Shown: positions 61,109-64,000 of the stretch, piece by piece
Position numbering within the stretch: position 1 is the stretch's first letter
Layout: each line of letters starts with the position of its first letter
Assembly (NCBI GenBank): GCA_036387415.1
Contig: DASVTU010000039.1
Coordinates: 1,054,001-1,118,000 of the forward strand
Reading direction: 5' to 3'
DNA from: DASVTU01 sp036387415
GTDB lineage: Bacteria; Acidobacteriota; Blastocatellia; Pyrinomonadales; Pyrinomonadaceae
DNA length: 64,000 nucleotides
The notes under the pieces: model-generated
Databases searched by the model: none
What the model was told of the DNA's origin: nothing
What the model saw: only the letters and a program-made list of their open reading frames with translations
Position numbers and translations under genes: made by a program

Positions 61109-62578
61109 CTATTTGCAAAGATTATCCATAAGGTCGCTGATGACCCTGTGGAAATTTTGGTCGCTCGAAACCAGCGCATTTATCTTGTCCACAGAGTGAA
61201 TTACGGTGGTGTGATGCTTGCCGCCGAACTCCCTTCCAATCTCCGGGAAACTGTGTTTCGTGAGTCGCTTGCAGAGGTACATCGCGACCTGTCGCGGCAC
61301 GGCGATCTGTCGCGCGTTGTTCTTGGATTTCAGTTCCTCCGCACGTAGACGATAGTGCGCCGCGACGGCTCTCTGAATCTGTTCGATGGAGATTCCGGCA
61401 GGCTGGTCGTCTTCCGCGATGTTGCGTATGGCGTCCTGCGCGAGCATCTTGGAAATCGGCAGACCGCGCAGAGACGAGATAGCCACCAGACGCACCAGCG
61501 ACCCTTCCAGTTCGCGTATGTTGCTCTTGACCTTTCCGGCGATGAAGAAGGCCACATCGTCGGGCAGCGAAACGCCGTCCAAATCGGCTTTACGTTTTAG
61601 AATCGCCACCTTGGTCTCCAAATCCGGCGCTTCGATGTCGGCAATCAATCCCCACTCGAAACGCGAATGCAGACGCTCCTCAAGCGTCGGAATCTCGCGC
61701 GGCGGGCAGTCCGACGTGATGACAATCTGCTTCTGGCCGTCGTAGAGCGCGTTAAATGTATGAAAAAACTCCTCTTGTGTCCTCTCCTTGCCCGCCATGA
61801 ACTGAATATCGTCCATCAGAAGCACGTCGATAGAACGGTATTTTTCACGAAAAGTCTGTGTCTTATCGTAGCGAATCGCATTGATTAGCTCGTTCATGAA
61901 CTTTTCGGCGGAGATATAGGAGAGACGCAAATAACGGTTACGCTCTTTTATCGAATGCCCGATGGCGTGCATGAGGTGCGTCTTGCCGAGTCCCACGCCA
62001 CCGTAGACATATAAAGGATTGTATGTTTTACCCGGAGCCTCGGCCACTGCGAGCGCGGCGGCATGTGCAAACTGATTGCATGAACCGACGACGAAGGTCT
62101 GGAAAGAGCACTTGGGATTGAGCGAGAGTTCGAGCGGCTCAATATCGACAAACGTGGTCGCGCCCGGCGTCAGGCCATCTGATTCAGCCGCTTCGAGGAG
62201 CGAAAAGAGGCTCGAACCGTTGCCCTTCTTGGTGTCAATGCTGGTTGTTTCGTCTTTGGTGAAGTCGTCGGCTTCCGAATCGTCCTGGTCGGAATTGGCG
62301 TTTGCCGATTGCGCCTCATCCTCTGCTACCTTCCAGTCAACTTGATAAGAGTTGAGATTCAATTCCTCCAGAGAGGCATCGAGGACATCAGAATAGTTGG
62401 TACTCACCCAGTCCTTAACCACTTGATTAGGCGCGCGCAGATGTAGGACGTGGCCTGACTCGTCGCAACCGTCAAAATGGATAGGACGAATCCATGTGTC
62501 GAAACTCTGTCGGTTAAGACGTTTTTCGACGGCGTGGAGGATATTGTCCCAGAGTCTATTCTCAATAACTGTGCTCAT
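61109..62578 (-). CDS. dnaA: Chromosomal replication initiator DnaA
   Basis: DnaA binds origin boxes and opens the duplex as an ATP-bound filament. The 489 residues show domain I (1-85), an acidic linker domain II (about 86-150), the AAA+ domain with Walker A GGVGLGKT (193-200) and Walker B VLLMDDIQF (252-260), and domain IV with the box-binding signature GKHHTTVIHSVDKI. The length is typical. Boxes flank the gene on both sides, so autoregulation and a bipartite origin are likely. Confidence 0.98.
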   Translation of the reverse strand: MSTVIENRLWDNILHAVEKRLNRQSFDTWIRPIHFDGCDESGHVLHLRAPNQVVKDWVSTNYSDVLDASLEELNLNSYQVDWKVAEDEAQSANANSDQDDSEADDFTKDETTSIDTKKGNGSSLFSLLEAAESDGLTPGATTFVDIEPLELSLNPKCSFQTFVVGSCNQFAHAAALAVAEAPGKTYNPLYVYGGVGLGKTHLMHAIGHSIKERNRYLRLSYISAEKFMNELINAIRYDKTQTFREKYRSIDVLLMDDIQFMAGKERTQEEFFHTFNALYDGQKQIVITSDCPPREIPTLEERLHSRFEWGLIADIEAPDLETKVAILKRKADLDGVSLPDDVAFFIAGKVKSNIRELEGSLVRLVAISSLRGLPISKMLAQDAIRNIAEDDQPAGISIEQIQRAVAAHYRLRAEELKSKNNARQIAVPRQVAMYLCKRLTKHSFPEIGREFGGKHHTTVIHSVDKINALVSSDQNFHRVISDLMDNLCK

Positions 62579-63267
62579 GGTTCACGTCCATTCTCAAGAT
62601 GGATTTTGACAAAAATTGAGCCGATGACAGAAATGACCTAAAAGAATACAATCCGGCTTCGCGCTCGGCTCAAGCTATGCTTTGACCGACAGCGCGGAAC
62701 TGTTGCAAAAAAACTCTTTCGGCCTCATTTCCGCTCTCGCTCGAAAGAGTTTTCCACAGCTTTTTCCACAGCCCTGTGGAAAACTCTGAGAACTTAAAGT
62801 GAAGCTTTAAGTATTTCATTATCAACTATTTACAGGTGTTGCTCGCATGAGAAACGGGCGCGAGACTAGCATACGGAGCCGACGGATGCAAGAGAAATCC
62901 ACAGCCTCCGAGAAGAAATTTTTTATCCCCGACAAGAGCTATATTTTTCCGCATTTTTTAATTGGATAATTCACGCTTGTTATCTGTTTGTACGATTTCA
63001 AGGCAGGAATTTCAGACCATTTCGACGCGAAAAAATCCTCCATCAGACGAATTCGAGCTTTCTCGTCAGACAATTTTGGCCTTCGGGAATCATTTCGGCG
63101 GATGTCGCCGTGAGGGTTGCTTGGAACTCGTCGTGCTTGGTGGTGGGTCTGTTTGGCGTGAGTGGAAAAAGAGCTTGGCGGGTTGCGAAAAAGCGCGCGA
63201 ATGGCGCGTGGTTTCTTGACAGAACTCGTACTGAAAGTTAGTCTTGACGTTTTCGTTTGAGGAGAGA
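62579..63267. other. dnaA upstream region with second DnaA-box cluster
   Basis: This 689-base gap divides dnaA from rpmH/rnpA. Three TTTTCCACA-type boxes lie at 62750, 62762 and 62775 (last inverted), within 34 bases. Several frames exist after 62939, but none has a convincing start, codon pattern or family. The right end carries the rpmH/rnpA promoter candidate. The boxes may regulate dnaA or form the second part of a bipartite origin. Confidence 0.7.
63216..63244 (+). promoter_or_regulatory. Putative promoter of rpmH-rnpA
   Basis: TTGACA (63216-63221) is followed after 17 bases by TAGTCT (63239-63244). Transcription would start about 15 bases before the first ATG (63268), giving a very short leader. 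The same -10-like TAGTCT occurs at 12758. Confidence 0.5.
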
Positions 63268-63280
63268 ATGACTGACTATG
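63260..63280 (+). promoter_or_regulatory. Shared ribosome-binding site of nested rpmH and rnpA
   Basis: AGGAG (63260-63264) lies 3 bases before the rnpA ATG (63268) and 13 bases before the rpmH ATG (63278). Neither spacing is ideal, and both starts must share this one site. Confidence 0.65.
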
Positions 63281-63813
63281 CCAAAGCGCACATTTCAACC
63301 GAACAATCGTCGCCGCGCCAAGACACACGGATTTCGCGCACGGATGGCGACCAAGAGTGGTCGTCTGGTGCTGAAGCGTCGCCGCGCCAAGGGGCGCAAA
63401 CGCCTCACTCCGGCGCATTACTAAAACAGAACGAGGCATTTCCACACGATGCCCGACTGCGAAACTCTGCGGAGTTTCGCGTCGTTTATGAACAGGGCAG
63501 GCGTTTCGACGGGCGTTTGATGACCGTCTTTGCACGTCCCAACGACCTCGGACGCCAACGTCTCGGCATCACGGCTTCCAAGAAAGTGTCGCGCCGCGCG
63601 GTGGATAGGAATCGCCTGAAGCGTCTGCTGCGCGAGGCGTTTCGTTTGAGCGGCGAGATGCTGGACGGCTTACAGGGGAAGTACGATTGGGTGCTCAACC
63701 CGCGTCGTTCCCTTCTCGGCGCGAAACTCGCGGCTCCGCTCAAGGAGTTTCGGGAGATTGTGGAGCGCGTACGGATGGCCGAGGGTAGTCCCGTCGAAGG
63801 CGGGCAAGACTGA
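63268..63813 (+). CDS. rnpA: Ribonuclease P protein component, N-terminally extended
   Basis: RnpA helps the P RNA process tRNA 5' ends. The conserved domain (about residue 58 on) has ARLRNSAEFRVVYEQGRRFD, LGITASKKVSRR and the RNR motif in AVDRNRLKRLLREAFR. Between the rpmH stop and this domain there is no ATG, GTG or TTG in frame, so the nearest start is the ATG at 63268 (or a TTG at 63244). That gives 181 residues, about 60 more than usual, and places all of rpmH inside rnpA in another frame. The extension (rich in Ser, Arg, Gly) is probably unstructured. A non-standard start such as CTG near residue 64 cannot be excluded. Confidence 0.85.
   Translation: MTDYAKAHISTEQSSPRQDTRISRTDGDQEWSSGAEASPRQGAQTPHSGALLKQNEAFPHDARLRNSAEFRVVYEQGRRFDGRLMTVFARPNDLGRQRLGITASKKVSRRAVDRNRLKRLLREAFRLSGEMLDGLQGKYDWVLNPRRSLLGAKLAAPLKEFREIVERVRMAEGSPVEGGQD
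63278..63424 (+). CDS. rpmH: 50S ribosomal protein L34
   Basis: The 48-residue product starts MPKRTFQPNNRRRAKTHGF and ends KGRKRLTPAHY, unmistakable L34. It begins 10 bases after the rnpA ATG and ends well inside rnpA, reading in a different frame. The gene order rpmH-rnpA-yidD next to dnaA is the ancestral one. It is very short and highly basic. Confidence 0.97.
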   Translation: MPKRTFQPNNRRRAKTHGFRARMATKSGRLVLKRRRAKGRKRLTPAHY

Positions 63814-63816
63814 GCC

Positions 63817-64000
63817 ATGAAAATCGTCATACTGGCTTTGTTGAGGTTTTATAAAGTGGCTGTTTCGCCGCTTCTGCCGCCCTCCTGTCGCTTTGTTCCG
63901 ACCTGTTCAGAGTACGCGCGCGAAGCGGTCGAGCGATACGGAGCGGCGCGCGGAGCGTGGCAGGGCGTGCGCCGCATCGCACGTTGTCATCCGTTTCATC
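63817..64000 (+). CDS. yidD: Membrane protein insertion efficiency factor YidD (3' truncated by window)
   Basis: The visible 61 residues begin MKIVILALLRFYKVAVSPLL and hold the family's hallmark SCRFVPTCSEYA, followed by GAWQGVRRIARCHPFH. YidD is a small amphipathic membrane-associated protein that aids YidC-dependent insertion. It starts 4 bases after the rnpA stop; yidC would be expected next, outside the window. Confidence 0.95.
   Translation, partial: MKIVILALLRFYKVAVSPLLPPSCRFVPTCSEYAREAVERYGAARGAWQGVRRIARCHPFH

Noticed and set aside
62962..63219. Frame of 85 codons upstream of rpmH
   Set aside because: It needs a TTG start without a ribosome-binding site, shows no family likeness and overlaps the promoter region.

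Overview
The window is a GC-rich bacterial chromosome segment that ends at the replication origin. Gene content, the Gram-negative style exopolysaccharide genes, long subtilase, DUF1028 and DUF433/DUF5615 genes suggest an Acidobacteriota member, perhaps a Blastocatellia relative. That assignment is inference from overall character, not from a marker search.

Layout. 0-12.7 kb holds mostly housekeeping and catabolic genes: the end of a DHH phosphoesterase, an Xaa-Pro aminopeptidase, an aldehyde dehydrogenase, a secreted subtilase, an alpha/beta hydrolase, an ABC exporter pair, a formiminotransferase-cyclodeaminase fusion and a secreted esterase. 12.8-42.3 kb is a large, mostly plus-strand surface-polysaccharide locus. 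It contains UDP-HexNAc dehydrogenase and 2-epimerase, a heparinase-type lyase, two asparagine-synthase-like amidotransferases, a flippase, many glycosyltransferases, a methyltransferase, a sugar epimerase, an initiating sugar-phosphate transferase and an O-antigen ligase/polymerase with a PDZ-like insert. A DUF1028 protein and a DUF433/DUF5615 toxin-antitoxin-like pair sit inside it. 42.4-45.3 kb carries a membrane-anchored protein, a VWA lipoprotein and a CrcB fluoride channel. 45.4-49.6 kb is the ffh-rpsP-khpA-rimM-trmD-rplS operon, closed by a strong intrinsic terminator. 49.8-55.6 kb has two more glycosyltransferases, a geranylgeranyl-reductase-like flavoprotein and an AMMECR1/LigB-like pair. 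55.8-64 kb is the origin: gyrB, recF, dnaN and dnaA on the minus strand, then rpmH, rnpA and yidD on the plus strand.

Three things stand out. (1) About twenty intergenic spacers left of 51.05 kb are filled by long imperfect inverted repeats. Their arms are built from degenerate 7-nt tandem units belonging to a few recurring families. The arms often run into gene ends and supply stop codons and short C-terminal tails. (2) rpmH lies entirely inside an N-terminally extended rnpA frame, with start codons 10 nt apart; no conventional downstream rnpA start exists. (3) The dnaA-dnaN spacer has twelve TTTTCCACA-type DnaA boxes next to five TAG trinucleotides and an AT-rich tract, matching the DnaA-box/DnaA-trio/unwinding layout known from Bacillus. 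A smaller box cluster lies upstream of dnaA, so the origin looks bipartite.

No rRNA, tRNA, CRISPR array, transposase or prophage gene was recognised.
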